From positions 3,057,001 through 3,121,000 of the forward strand of contig NZ_CP130319.1 in the NCBI RefSeq assembly GCF_032271945.1: a stretch of DNA of 64,000 nt. The letters are read 5' to 3'. The DNA is from Paenibacillus sp. MBLB1832. GTDB taxonomy: Bacteria > Bacillota > Bacilli > Paenibacillales > NBRC-103111. The notes beneath the pieces are model-generated. The model ran no database searches. It had not been told where the DNA came from and worked only from the letters and a program-made list of their open reading frames with translations. Below are positions 17,128 through 25,814 of this stretch, in pieces. Numbering within the stretch: the first letter of the stretch is position 1; each line of letters starts with the position of its first letter. The position numbers were made by a program, and so were the translations under genes.

Positions 17128-17454
17128 TTAGACTAATTTGCCATTCCAATAATAGCTGTCTTCCCGATACACCTTAAAAGCTATTTCCACTTCAGGCACG
17201 CCTGTCGCCAAAATATGCTTCGTCACAATGCTTGCATAGGCATCGCGAACTTCTTGCCCCCGGTCAAACCAGCCAACTTCAATAAAAGGATATGTATCAC
17301 TCACTTGTCCATCTTGGATTGAGATTGTCGGTAGACACTCCAGCATAAAATTGTCAGTTCCACACGCACAAAGTGTCGCGAGATCAGCAACTAATGCTTT
17401 AGAGATGGATTGAATCTGTGGAACGCTGATTCCACGAATAATCATATGAGGCAT
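17128..17454 (-). CDS. DUF1904 family protein
   Basis: A 108-residue protein of the DUF1904 family, small alpha/beta proteins resembling tautomerases in size and N-terminal strand ('MPHMIIRGISVPQI'). The start is taken as ATG 17454, nine bases after AAGGAG; a TTG two codons earlier is only three bases from it. Family members are of unknown function. 'SDTYPFIEVGWFDRGQEVRD' and 'VEIAFKVYREDSYYWNGKL' are typical. It follows a zinc-ribbon protein gene by 24 bases and is probably in the same transcript, which ends at the hairpin just downstream. Confidence 0.75.
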   Translation of the reverse strand: MPHMIIRGISVPQIQSISKALVADLATLCACGTDNFMLECLPTISIQDGQVSDTYPFIEVGWFDRGQEVRDAYASIVTKHILATGVPEVEIAFKVYREDSYYWNGKLV

Positions 17455-17478
17455 TGCCAAAATCTCCTTACAGTTCGA

Positions 17479-17682
17479 TTACGCTTGCATGAGATCTTTG
17501 ATGGTTTGCAGAGATACGCCCGTTTGATGATAGACCTCCATGACCGTAGCTCCAGGATTGGCACGAACATACGCTTTTACGAGATGTGATTCGGTTAATG
17601 CAAGTTGCGCGCAGCTTGTGCATCGTTCCTCATATTTCGTTAGTAATACGCGTCCACATTTATCACAATTGCAAAGTGTCAT
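17479..17682 (-). CDS. Small zinc-ribbon protein, YvyF-like
   Basis: A 67-residue protein with two Cys pairs, 'CDKCGRVL' and 'CTSCAQ', forming a likely zinc ribbon. A helix-turn-helix-like segment follows ('ATVMEVYHQTGVSLQTIKDL'). This arrangement is like the flagellar operon protein YvyF/TIGR03826, but no flagellar genes are nearby, so a general regulator or adaptor is equally possible. Start ATG at 17682 follows GAAGGGGTGGAG. It precedes the DUF1904 gene on the same strand. Confidence 0.65.
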   Translation of the reverse strand: MTLCNCDKCGRVLLTKYEERCTSCAQLALTESHLVKAYVRANPGATVMEVYHQTGVSLQTIKDLMQA

Positions 17683-17753
17683 GTCTCCACCCCTTCAGTA
17701 CGATTCCATAATTTAGGTCGTTACCTAAAAGCCTTCGAACACACGATTCATTT

Positions 17754-18437
17754 TCAGGGGGTAGCCTCTACATTATTTTTTGGCCACCACACACCATCTT
17801 GCCAACTTAAAACAAAGGCCTCCCAGCGTCGCTCTTCTGGAAAATCAACCAGATTGCCGAAGTATCGACCAATTGTCACATGCTGCGTTTCATGAGCGCG
17901 CAACGCTGCAGCTTTTACCTCCCAGAGAGGCTCTGTATCAATTACGATGGATGGGAGGTAACCCTGCTCACGTAATAACGGAGAAGCTGTGTAGTACAAC
18001 TCTCGCACACTTGGACATTCGCCGCTCATTACCGCTGCCGTTGTCGCCTTGGATATCGCAATATGATCACGATGACCATTCCCGCCATCCTCGGCAAACG
18101 TGAAAAGGATTTCGATCTGGTGACGCTGAATAAACGCAACGATCCCTTGGACTAACGTCGGAAAATCCACTTCATCCAGCTGACCGTCTGGCCATTTCAA
18201 ATGTTCCACCTTGGCGATGCCGAGAATTTCGGCTGCTGCCTCCATTTCTTGTTCACGCAGCTGGGCTAATTCCTCACGGTTCTTCGCTCGTTCAAGCCCT
18301 TGCCTACCTGCTTCTCCACACGTAGCAAGGAGTAAGACAGGCGCTTCGCCTTGATCGGCGAGATGACGAATGAGGCATCCGCTCAGGAACGTTTCATCAT
18401 CGGGATGGGCATAACTAAACCCGTATCGTGACACCAT
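17754..18437 (-). CDS. PIG-L family deacetylase
   Basis: A 227-residue protein of the PIG-L/LmbE zinc deacetylase family, which removes acetyl groups from N-acetylglucosamine-containing substrates (for example the bacillithiol precursor GlcNAc-malate, BshB). The zinc motif 'SYAHPDDETFLSG' is at the N-terminus and the third ligand lies in 'GGNGHRDHIAIS'. The frame can start at TTG 18467, right after the glutathione peroxidase stop, but ATG 18437 has GGAAG upstream and begins just before the conserved domain. BshB is a tempting role because bacillithiol-type YtxJ is encoded at 28 kb, but other LmbE substrates cannot be excluded. Confidence 0.8.
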   Translation of the reverse strand: MVSRYGFSYAHPDDETFLSGCLIRHLADQGEAPVLLLATCGEAGRQGLERAKNREELAQLREQEMEAAAEILGIAKVEHLKWPDGQLDEVDFPTLVQGIVAFIQRHQIEILFTFAEDGGNGHRDHIAISKATTAAVMSGECPSVRELYYTASPLLREQGYLPSIVIDTEPLWEVKAAALRAHETQHVTIGRYFGNLVDFPEERRWEAFVLSWQDGVWWPKNNVEATP

Positions 18438-18467
18438 TTCACATCTTCCATTCTTTTTATGATCCAA

Positions 18468-18947
18468 TTAAGCCAACAACGCTTCGATATCCGCGCGAAT
18501 ATCAGCAGGATCCGTCCGTGCGCTGTATTGTTTAACCACGTTGCCTTCCGCATCAACTAGGAACTTCACAAAATTCCATTCAATATCTCCTGTCCGATAC
18601 GGCTCAGGCGTATGGCTCAATAAATAGGTGTACAGCGGATGGGCATGCTCGCCCTTAACATCAATTTTATGAAATAGCGGGAACGTCACCTTGTAGTTCA
18701 GCTCACAGAATGCTTGAATTTCTTCATTCGTCCCTGGTTCTTGACCCGCGAATTGATTGCAAGGAAACCCAAGTACAACGAGGCCTTGCGCCTGGTATTG
18801 CTCGTACAACTCTTGAAGCCCCTTATAGTGCGGAGTCAGCCCACATGCACTTGCTGTATTGACGATCAACATGACCTTCCCTTTGTAAGCAGCCAGCGTT
18901 TGCGTCTCGCCAGTAATGGTTTGTACCTCAATTTGATATATTGACAT
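18468..18947 (-). CDS. Glutathione peroxidase-like thiol peroxidase
   Basis: A 159-residue member of the glutathione peroxidase family with a Cys-type active site: 'VNTASACGLTPHYKGL' holds the peroxidatic Cys near 36, with 'GFPCNQFAGQEPG' and 'IEWNFVKFLVD' supplying the Gln/Trp/Asn partners. Bacterial Cys-type members generally use thioredoxin rather than glutathione. The start is ATG 18947, where GGAGG and AGGA precede; 26 extra upstream codons are unsupported. The PIG-L deacetylase gene follows directly, so the two probably share a transcript and an oxidative-stress context is plausible. Confidence 0.9.
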   Translation of the reverse strand: MSIYQIEVQTITGETQTLAAYKGKVMLIVNTASACGLTPHYKGLQELYEQYQAQGLVVLGFPCNQFAGQEPGTNEEIQAFCELNYKVTFPLFHKIDVKGEHAHPLYTYLLSHTPEPYRTGDIEWNFVKFLVDAEGNVVKQYSARTDPADIRADIEALLA

Positions 18948-19134
18948 AAATCCTATCGCCTCCATCATCGAAATATATGCATACTTGACCAGTATACCAT
19001 TCCTTTCCACAGAAGCCCAAATCATGTGTAAACCATTTCGCAGTATCCCTTCCTATCTCGCCTCAGGTGTGGTATAGTGTTTACCTGTTTATGACAAATC
19101 GTAGGCAGCCACTACTCTTAGGAGGTAACTGATC

Positions 19135-21295
19135 TTGGATACAAAGACTCAAAGTGCCTATCAAGAAGAACTTCAAAGGTTAGCGCAGACGACGAAGGAA
19201 ATCGATACTCAGTTGGAGCGGCTTAGAGCGACGCCTGTGTATTACGGCCCTGATTCTAACGGAGCAAGCCCTTGAGGTTTTACGCGAAAGCGGCAGACAC
19301 AATATGGCCAAAGCCATCGACGAACCGTATTTCGGTCGCCTTGACTTTGAAGAATCAGGAACAGGCTCACCGCAACCACTTTACATCGGCAAAAATGGTG
19401 TGGAAGACGAGCGCACAGGCCATCTGCTCGTGATTGACTGGCGCGCACCAATTGCGAGCCTCTTCTACTCCTTTACGGGAGGGCTTGACGCTGCATCTTA
19501 CGAATCGCCTGACGGCATCATCGAAGGCTTGGTTTATCTGAAACGCAACCTCGTTGTGCGTAAGCAAATTCTCCAGCGTGTCGTTGATACCTATGATCGA
19601 AATGAAGACTCTCTTTCTGTCGGCGACGAGTTCTTGCTCTACCGACTTGGGGAAAATAAAGATAACAAGCTCCGCGATATCGTATCTACGATTCAAGCTG
19701 AACAAGACCGCATTATTCGTGCTGCGAAGAACACTGCACTTATTATTCAAGGCGTTGCAGGAAGCGGTAAAACAACCGTCGCACTGCATCGTCTCGCCTT
19801 CCTGCTCTATCAATACCGCGAACAAGTGCGGGCAGAGCGCATGATTATTCTCGCGCCGAACGCCATGTTCCTTGATTACATTTCAGGTGTATTACCTGAA
19901 CTTGGCGTTGGCAATATTCAGCAGAGCACTTTTATTGATTGGGCTCTGGATGTGCTTGATCATGATGTCCAAATGGCTGATCCCGAACTTACCCTTCAGC
20001 GTTGGTTCGCCCTAGGCAGTAAACGCCCGCCTGTCGACGATCAAGCTCCTGGCCGTTATAAAGGCGCACTTGCCTTCAAAGCGCTATTAGACGAAAGTCT
20101 TGAGGGTCTTGAAGCATCTTATGTGCCTGTAACGAGCTTCTCTCCTTGGGATGGGGTCAATCTTCCTATCGCGACCATCCGCGAATGGTTTTTCGTTGAG
20201 AATAGGCATTATCCACTCATCAAACGCAGAGAGCGCGTCGTCGCGCGAATTAAGCGGTGGATGGAAATGCAGCTCGACAAGGTGTGGGAAATGAGCTTAA
20301 AGAAAGAATTGAAGAAGAAAGCTTCGGCGCGGCTTCGCACCTACCTGACGAGCTGGCCCGAGTACACGGCTTTTAGCTTATATAAAATGTTGTTCACCGA
20401 AAAAGGTCGTCTGGACATTTTCCCAGCTGAGCGACTTCAAACCATACCGGCGTTGATCGTGACGGAATCGGAAAAACTTTTCAAGAAAAAAGTCGTGCAA
20501 GTCGAAGATTTGGCGCCTCTACTCTATATCCATACACGTCTTCACGGTATTCCGTCGGATCAGCTTTTCGATCATGTCGTTATTGATGAAGCACAGGATT
20601 TCTCTCCATTCCAAGTGGCGGTTCTAGATGCCTACACGCGCAATAGCTCATTCACGATTCTCGGCGATTTGTCGCAAGGTATTCACGCCTACCAAGGCAT
20701 TCAGGCATGGCCCGAATTTTCAGATATGTTCAAACCTGAGGCACGCGGTTATTTCGAGTTAGAACGAAGCTACCGTTCCACGATGGAGATCATTCAGTTC
20801 GCCAATCTGGTGCTCCAGCGAGGCGTACCGAACCCATTGCTAGCTGTACCTGTCTTCCGCAGCGGCAATAAGGTTCGCGTTCTGCAATCAAATCGCCAAG
20901 CGCGTCTAACTCATCTCGAACGAGCCGTACGACATTTGCAAAGCGGCAACTCCAGCACGATTGCGGTCGTGGCTCGCACAGAGAAAATGGCGTTACAGCT
21001 GCATGAAGATTTGCTCGGAATGGGAATCGAAGCGAATCTCATCACTTCGAAACAGCGTGTTTATCGCGGCGGCATTTCTGTGCTGCCTGTGTATTTAACC
21101 AAAGGTCTTGAGTTCGATGCCGTCATTCTGATGGATGTCACAGCCGAACACTACGAGGCATCTTTAATAGATGCGAAGCTGCTCTATGTCGGTTGCACGC
21201 GTGCGCTGCATGAGCTGTGGCTGCTTGTGACAGGCGACCTATCACCGCTAGTCTCGACCGAGGATCCAGAAATTACGACGACGGATTTTCCGTGA
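19135..21295 (+). pseudogene. HelD/UvrD-like superfamily 1 DNA helicase, split by a one-base frameshift
   Basis: A 5' frame starts at TTG 19135, eight bases after AGGAGG, and runs 'MDTKTQSAYQEELQRLAQ' to a TGA at 19273-19275. The rest of the protein continues one frame over: adding one base near 19255-19258 joins 'VYYGPDS' to 'TEQALEVLRESGRHNMAKAI' and then to 'EPYFGRLDF', a HelD-family signature. The long 3' frame (663 codons from ATG 19304) has Walker A 'QGVAGSGKTTVALHRLAF', Walker B 'VVIDEAQDFSPFQ', 'LGDLSQGIHAYQG' and 'LTKGLEFDAVIL'. HelD-like proteins remodel stalled RNA polymerase or act as helicases. The break is either an inactivating mutation or a sequencing error; ATG 19304 has no ribosome site. 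Confidence 0.8.
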
Positions 21296-21300
21296 CAAAT

Positions 21301-21348
21301 AAAGACACCGCTCAACCGATCTTTACGATCGACTGAGCGGTGTCTTTC
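21301..21348. terminator. Bidirectional terminator
   Basis: AAAGACACCGCTCA pairs with TGAGCGGTGTCTTT, with an inner GATC...GATC stem. It separates the helicase gene from the convergent degV genes. Confidence 0.9.
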
Positions 21349-21354
21349 CCTTTT

Positions 21355-22197
21355 CTAATAAGCGACCAACACGCCGCCTTCACCAGCATAGGTGCCGATG
21401 ACCGTACCCATATTGGAGAAAAGCACCTGACGAAACGGATGCTTTTCCAGGAGCTGAGCCATGAACTCACGTGCGCGAGACTCACAGTTACTATGGGCGA
21501 TGGCAATCACATCTCGCTCATAATCATGCTCCTTATCGCTAAGAAAGCCGATCAATCGCTTCAAGGCTTGCTGACTGCCGCGGATCTTCTCCACAACTTC
21601 AATCGCGCCCTCTTCGCTCGCTTTCATCAACAGCTTGATATTCAGCACGGAGGCAACAGCGCCGCGGACTTTGTCCAATCTTCCGCCCTTGATGACATTT
21701 TCCAAAGTATCCAGAAAGAAAAACGTGTCTGACTTCGTGATCGCTTGCGCCACTGACGCAACCACATCTTGGAAAGGGACGCCTTCAGCAACCAATCGCG
21801 CCGCCTGATACACGAGCACACCAAGTCCAAGTGATGTCGTTTTCGAATCAATGACTTCAATGTTACCTGTGAAACCTTCCTCCAGCAACATCTCTTTGGC
21901 CATTACCGCATGATGATAGGTTGAGCTTAATGACGATGACAGACAAAGCACAAGAATATCCTGATCTGGCTCGCATTTCTGATACTCCGTTAGAAAATGT
22001 CCAGGTGATGGACTCGAGGTTTTCGGCAAAGCGCTTTCTCTCTTCATGCGTGCATAGAAATCAGAGAGATCCATATCTGGCTTCATGCACTCCTCGCCGA
22101 AATGAACGGATAAAGGAACAATTGCTACTCCGATTTCGTTCACCGTCGTTCTAGGAAGGTCACAGCTGCTATCCGTGATAATCTTGATTGTCGTCAT
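21355..22197 (-). CDS. DegV family fatty-acid-binding protein (copy 2 of a tandem pair)
   Basis: A 280-residue DegV protein; DegV members bind single fatty acids and several serve as FakB subunits of fatty-acid kinase. Motifs include 'IITDSSCDLP' at the N-terminus, 'SSPSPGHFLTEY', 'LSSSLSSTYHHAV', 'VIDSKTTSLGLGVLVYQAA' and 'LENVIKGGRLDKVRG'. The start is ATG 22197; the ribosome site is weak (GAGTGG). The open frame extends 26 codons upstream only into the neighbouring degV gene. It lies 17 bases after that gene and is probably co-transcribed. It ends close to a terminator. No fakA gene is in the window. Confidence 0.88.
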   Translation of the reverse strand: MTTIKIITDSSCDLPRTTVNEIGVAIVPLSVHFGEECMKPDMDLSDFYARMKRESALPKTSSPSPGHFLTEYQKCEPDQDILVLCLSSSLSSTYHHAVMAKEMLLEEGFTGNIEVIDSKTTSLGLGVLVYQAARLVAEGVPFQDVVASVAQAITKSDTFFFLDTLENVIKGGRLDKVRGAVASVLNIKLLMKASEEGAIEVVEKIRGSQQALKRLIGFLSDKEHDYERDVIAIAHSNCESRAREFMAQLLEKHPFRQVLFSNMGTVIGTYAGEGGVLVAY

Positions 22198-22214
22198 GGT
22201 CGTCCACTCATTTC

Positions 22215-23063
22215 TTATTTTTTGGCAAAAACAATACCTAGTGTCTGAGGTCCGCAGTGGCTCGAAATCACGCAACCGGTTTCCGTTATATATACGTTTT
22301 TCACTTGGGTGTGCAGTTCAAATTGCTCTTTGACATACAAAGCTTCATCTAACGCTTGAGCATGGGTAATGAACATGAAGTCCGTGTCCAGCTCCTCTTT
22401 CATGGCCAAAGCTTGATCCAGCAACTGCTGCAGGGCTTTCTCCCGCTTACCTCTTACTTTATGCGTAAGTGTCATCGTGCCATTGATAACTTTAACGATC
22501 GGTCTAATTTTCAGCAGGCTGCCGATAAACGCTTGAACACTGGAGCATCGACCGCCTTTATGTAAATATTCCAGCGTATCAATAATGAAGGATACTTCCA
22601 TCTTTGCGGTCATTGGCTCTATAAGGGCCTGAATCTCCTCACGGCTGCGCCCTTCTAGCGCCGCTTGTGCCGCTTTTAGAACAAGGATGCCAATGCCGGT
22701 AGATAACGTGCGAGAATCGATCACCGTAATTCGATCATCGGGAAAGCTGCCTGCTGCGATAACAGCATTCTGAAAGGTCGAGGACAGCTCAGACGAAAGG
22801 CCGATATACACAATATCATCGCCCTCGGCTATAACAGGGCCAAAGGCATGTTCGAAATCGAGCGGTGATGGTGCCGCTGTTTTGGGCAGCTTGTCCTGCT
22901 GCTCTACAAGGTCGAATAGCTGCATTGCATTGACCGTCACACCATCCTTATAGGTTTGCTCCTCGAAGATGACGTATAACGGAACTACTTCAATTTGGAA
23001 GCGTTGCAGAAGCTCTGCATGTAAATCGCAAGTACTGTCCGTAAAAATTCGAACCCGAGACAT
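22215..23063 (-). CDS. DegV family fatty-acid-binding protein (copy 1 of a tandem pair)
   Basis: A 282-residue DegV protein, promoter-proximal member of the pair. It has the same layout as its neighbour ('FTDSTCDLHAELL', 'AAPSPLDFEHAF', 'LSSELSSTFQNAV', 'DTLEYLHKGGRCSSVQAF') but differs at many positions, so the pair is an old duplication rather than a recent copy. In fatty-acid kinase systems two FakB proteins often differ in preference for saturated or unsaturated acyl chains. A well-spaced sigma-A-like promoter lies at 23134-23162. Specificity cannot be assigned from sequence. Confidence 0.88.
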   Translation of the reverse strand: MSRVRIFTDSTCDLHAELLQRFQIEVVPLYVIFEEQTYKDGVTVNAMQLFDLVEQQDKLPKTAAPSPLDFEHAFGPVIAEGDDIVYIGLSSELSSTFQNAVIAAGSFPDDRITVIDSRTLSTGIGILVLKAAQAALEGRSREEIQALIEPMTAKMEVSFIIDTLEYLHKGGRCSSVQAFIGSLLKIRPIVKVINGTMTLTHKVRGKREKALQQLLDQALAMKEELDTDFMFITHAQALDEALYVKEQFELHTQVKNVYITETGCVISSHCGPQTLGIVFAKK

Positions 23064-23133
23064 CCTATGTCAACCACCTTATCTTCATGTTTCTCTATGA
23101 GAAGACGTCTATGAATCTACCTTGTTTGTGTTC

Positions 23134-23162
23134 AGTATAATAGAACGAAATCGAAAGCTCAA
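23134..23162 (-). promoter_or_regulatory. Sigma-A-type promoter for the degV pair
   Basis: On the minus strand TTGAGC (23162-23157) and TATACT (23139-23134) are separated by 17 bases, about 70 bases upstream of the degV start at 23063. The match is good at both hexamers. Confidence 0.6.
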
Positions 23163-23186
23163 TCCTACAATTTTAGACAAAATGTG

Positions 23187-23957
23187 CTAAAATCCGTAAA
23201 TGGTCATGCCCCCATCGACAAATAGGGTTTGACCTGTCACATAATTTGCCGCATCTGATGCCAGGAAAACCGCAGGACCGACTAACTCTTCCAGCTCCCC
23301 AACACGTTTCAACGGTGTTCTGGCAATAATTTCAGCTAAATAATCAGGCTGATTTAATATTTTTTCAGTCAGCGGCGTCTTGAAGTACCAAGGTCCGATC
23401 CCATTCACTTGAATCCCAAATTTTCCCCATTCCAGTGCGAGCACTTTGGTCATTTGAATCATCGCAGCCTTCGTCGCTGCATAGACAACGCCTGTTCGCA
23501 GAGCAACTTGTCCTGCAACAGAAGCGATATTAATAATACGGCCGTATTCGCGCCCCTGCATATGACGACCGACAATTTGAGAGCATAAAAAGGCTGATTT
23601 CAAATTCGTCTGCATGATCGTATCCCACTCTTCATCCGTGACGGCTAGCGCTTGGCTGCGAATGTTCATACCTGCATTATTAATCAGGATATCAATACGT
23701 CCTGTTTGCGCAATAATAGCCTCAACGGCCTCCTCGATGTGTTCACGTTGTGTAACATCCACCGTAAATGGATAGGCTTGTCTACCTAAAGCACGAATTT
23801 CAGCCGCTACAACTTCGAGATCAGCCGCTGTTCTAGCGAAGATTGCCACATCTGCCCCAGCTTCAGCCAAACCGATAGCCAGTGCTCTTCCGATTCCTCT
23901 GCCAGCACCTGTGACAAGGGCAACTTTATTATTCAATTGAAATGAAGGTAAATACAT
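23187..23957 (-). CDS. SDR family dehydrogenase (gluconate 5-dehydrogenase-like)
   Basis: A 256-residue classical short-chain dehydrogenase. The cofactor motif is 'VTGAGRGIGRALA' near residue 15, 'INNAGMN' near 95, catalytic Ser in 'IINIASVAGQ' and 'YAATKAAMIQMTKVLALEW' (YxxxK) near 160. The C-terminus 'YVTGQTLFVDGGMT' is standard. The enzyme would oxidise or reduce an alcohol/carbonyl with NAD(P). The start is taken at ATG 23957, where the SDR domain begins; the upstream frame (80 more codons) overlaps the divergent trhA gene and looks random. The ribosome site is weak. It shares a 61-base divergent promoter region with trhA. Confidence 0.82.
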   Translation of the reverse strand: MYLPSFQLNNKVALVTGAGRGIGRALAIGLAEAGADVAIFARTAADLEVVAAEIRALGRQAYPFTVDVTQREHIEEAVEAIIAQTGRIDILINNAGMNIRSQALAVTDEEWDTIMQTNLKSAFLCSQIVGRHMQGREYGRIINIASVAGQVALRTGVVYAATKAAMIQMTKVLALEWGKFGIQVNGIGPWYFKTPLTEKILNQPDYLAEIIARTPLKRVGELEELVGPAVFLASDAANYVTGQTLFVDGGMTIYGF

Positions 23958-24018
23958 GTAAGCATCGTCCAATCTATAGAGGTAGTTTTTTTCAAACACA
24001 AGAGAAAGAAGGGTTCCT

Positions 24019-24645
24019 ATGCAATATTCCATGAAAGAAGAACGAGCAAATGCCATTACGCACGGAATCGGCGTCCTATTGAGCATTGCCGCATTGGTTA
24101 TGCTGATTGTGCAAGCCTGCTCCCAAGGAAACGCGTGGCATATTGTCAGCTTCAGCATTTTCGGAACAGCACTTGTTATTTTATACACCTGTTCCACCCT
24201 GGTTCACAGCTTAACGCACGAGAAAGCCAAAGATGTCTTCGAGCTGCTGGATCATTCTGCGATTTATGTGTTAATTGCAGGCAGCTATACGCCATTTCTG
24301 TTAGTCACGCTGCGCGGGGTCCTAGGATGGACATTTTTCGGCGTGATTTGGGGCTTAGCCCTCATCGGCATTGTTCTGAAGCTTTTTTTCGTAAAAAGAT
24401 TCATCCTCGCCTCCACGATTTGTTATATCGTGATGGGTTGGTTGATCGTGATCGCGTTCAAGCCGCTATACACGCAGTTACCGTTCAGCGGGATTGTCTG
24501 GCTCGGCGGCGGCGGCTTACTCTATACGCTCGGCTCAATCTTCTATGTATGGAGGCGCGTTCCTTATCACCATGCCATCTGGCACTTATTCGTGCTGGCC
24601 GGCAGCGCCTGTCATTTCATTTGTATTTTTGGATATGTCCGATAA
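24019..24645 (+). CDS. Hemolysin III / TrhA family membrane protein
   Basis: A 208-residue protein with seven membrane segments and the PAQR-type metal motifs of hemolysin III proteins: 'ERANAITHGIGVLLSI' at the N-terminus, 'STLVHSL', 'FELLDHSAIYVLIAGSYTPF', and 'HHAIWHLFVLAGSACHF' at the C-terminus with the conserved His residues. In Bacillus these proteins (YqfA/YplQ) influence membrane fluidity or lipid homeostasis; lytic activity is doubtful. Start ATG at 24019 follows GAAGGG. It is divergent from the SDR gene and ends seven bases before the convergent SGNH hydrolase gene. Confidence 0.88.
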   Translation: MQYSMKEERANAITHGIGVLLSIAALVMLIVQACSQGNAWHIVSFSIFGTALVILYTCSTLVHSLTHEKAKDVFELLDHSAIYVLIAGSYTPFLLVTLRGVLGWTFFGVIWGLALIGIVLKLFFVKRFILASTICYIVMGWLIVIAFKPLYTQLPFSGIVWLGGGGLLYTLGSIFYVWRRVPYHHAIWHLFVLAGSACHFICIFGYVR

Positions 24646-24651
24646 TCGATG

Positions 24652-25305
24652 CTAACCAATGAGCTTCTCCAGCTGCTGCATGGTGACAACCAACTCCAGT
24701 TGATTGGCCAACTGTTCATATCCCAATCCATTCGGATGTATCGCATCCTCGGAGAGGAACTGTGCCGCTTGATCAACGAAATTATCGTAGACTTGCACGA
24801 CTTGAATATGAGGCTGCTCTAACTTCCGCAGGAACAAATTAAAGCGTTGAATCCAATACGCTGCGTCGGGAATTTGCGGAATGGGATTGTATAAGCCAAT
24901 TAGCACGAGCAAATACGGAGTTTGGATGCCTTGCCGCAGCTGCTCGATTTGATGAACGATTTTTCTGTAGTTGCTTTCATACGTTTGAAGAGCTGTCTTC
25001 AACACCGAATTGTCACCGTCATAAAAGAAGGGAATCGCCGCTTGAATCAAATCATTTCCGCCTGCTGTAATGGTGATGAGGTTCGCTTCTTGGATATCCT
25101 TCTGTAATTGGAGGTCAGACTCAAGCGTTTCCAACAATTGCGCGGTTGTGGCACCATTCGTGCCAGCGTGACACAAGGAAACAGGAACAGCCAATTGACA
25201 TTCCAGCCGATGCCGATAGACTGAAACGAAGCCTTGACCTTCCTCGGCACCATAACCAACGGTTAAAGAATCGCCAAACGCCACATATTGAATTCTTTTT
25301 TCCAT
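24652..25305 (-). CDS. SGNH/GDSL family hydrolase
   Basis: A 217-residue lipase/esterase of the SGNH superfamily. Block I is 'YVAFGDSLTVGYGA' with the nucleophile Ser near residue 13, block II Gly is in 'HAGTNGATTAQL', block III is 'TITAGGNDLIQA' and block V is 'SEDAIHPNGLGY' with catalytic Asp and His near 190. No signal peptide is visible, so the enzyme is probably cytoplasmic. Start ATG at 25305 follows AGGGAGAGG. Substrate could be a lipid, a peptidoglycan precursor or a carbohydrate ester. Confidence 0.85.
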   Translation of the reverse strand: MEKRIQYVAFGDSLTVGYGAEEGQGFVSVYRHRLECQLAVPVSLCHAGTNGATTAQLLETLESDLQLQKDIQEANLITITAGGNDLIQAAIPFFYDGDNSVLKTALQTYESNYRKIVHQIEQLRQGIQTPYLLVLIGLYNPIPQIPDAAYWIQRFNLFLRKLEQPHIQVVQVYDNFVDQAAQFLSEDAIHPNGLGYEQLANQLELVVTMQQLEKLIG

Positions 25306-25397
25306 CGCTAACCTCTCCCTATCGCATGACGTATAATACTATATGCGTCACCGCCCAGTTTGGGAATGGATACCTAGAGGGGTTCATTCGTCCTTTT

Positions 25398-25682
25398 TTA
25401 TGCGTTTACAAGACGATGGGTGTAGTCTTCGATTTGCGCTTTTTCCATAAGAGTAAATTGATATTCACAGTCACAACCTTCATCCTGCAAAACGATCTGA
25501 ACGATATCCCCAGCCTGATTGCAGATAACTAAAATGGCTGGATCAGTTAGACCCTCCGGGAGCTCCTCCCCCTCCGCCAAATGCAAATTCAAGTAGATAT
25601 CACGCCATTGCCCACGATCCTCTGCTTCCTGAAAAGATAAGCTAAACCGGTGTTCCTCATGCTCTGCCCCATATTTCATCAT
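25398..25682 (-). CDS. Hypothetical acidic protein, 94 residues
   Basis: A soluble, strongly acidic protein starting 'MMKYGAEHEEHRFSLSFQEA' and ending 'QIEDYTHRLVNA'. I do not recognise the family. It has one 'GCDC' pair near residue 70 in a beta-rich stretch. GGGGAG lies nine bases before the two possible ATG starts (25682 and 25679). It stands alone, upstream of the SGNH gene by 92 bases on the same strand. Confidence 0.55.
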   Translation of the reverse strand: MMKYGAEHEEHRFSLSFQEAEDRGQWRDIYLNLHLAEGEELPEGLTDPAILVICNQAGDIVQIVLQDEGCDCEYQFTLMEKAQIEDYTHRLVNA

Positions 25683-25814
25683 CGACTTTTACTCCCCTTC
25701 TCTTACATACTATGACATAACGGATGTACGCTATGATGGATTGTATTTGGAAATACACACTTCTTTATACTACAATGGAGTGAACAACCGATCAACAAAG
25801 GAGCTGACCTGCCA

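Noticed and set aside
19254..19275. Programmed ribosomal frameshift in the HelD-like gene
   Set aside because: No slippery heptamer, internal ribosome site or strong downstream hairpin is evident; a mutation or sequencing error is simpler.
23958..24197. N-terminal extension of the SDR gene
   Set aside because: The 80 extra codons overlap the divergent trhA gene and look random; the SDR domain starts at 23957.
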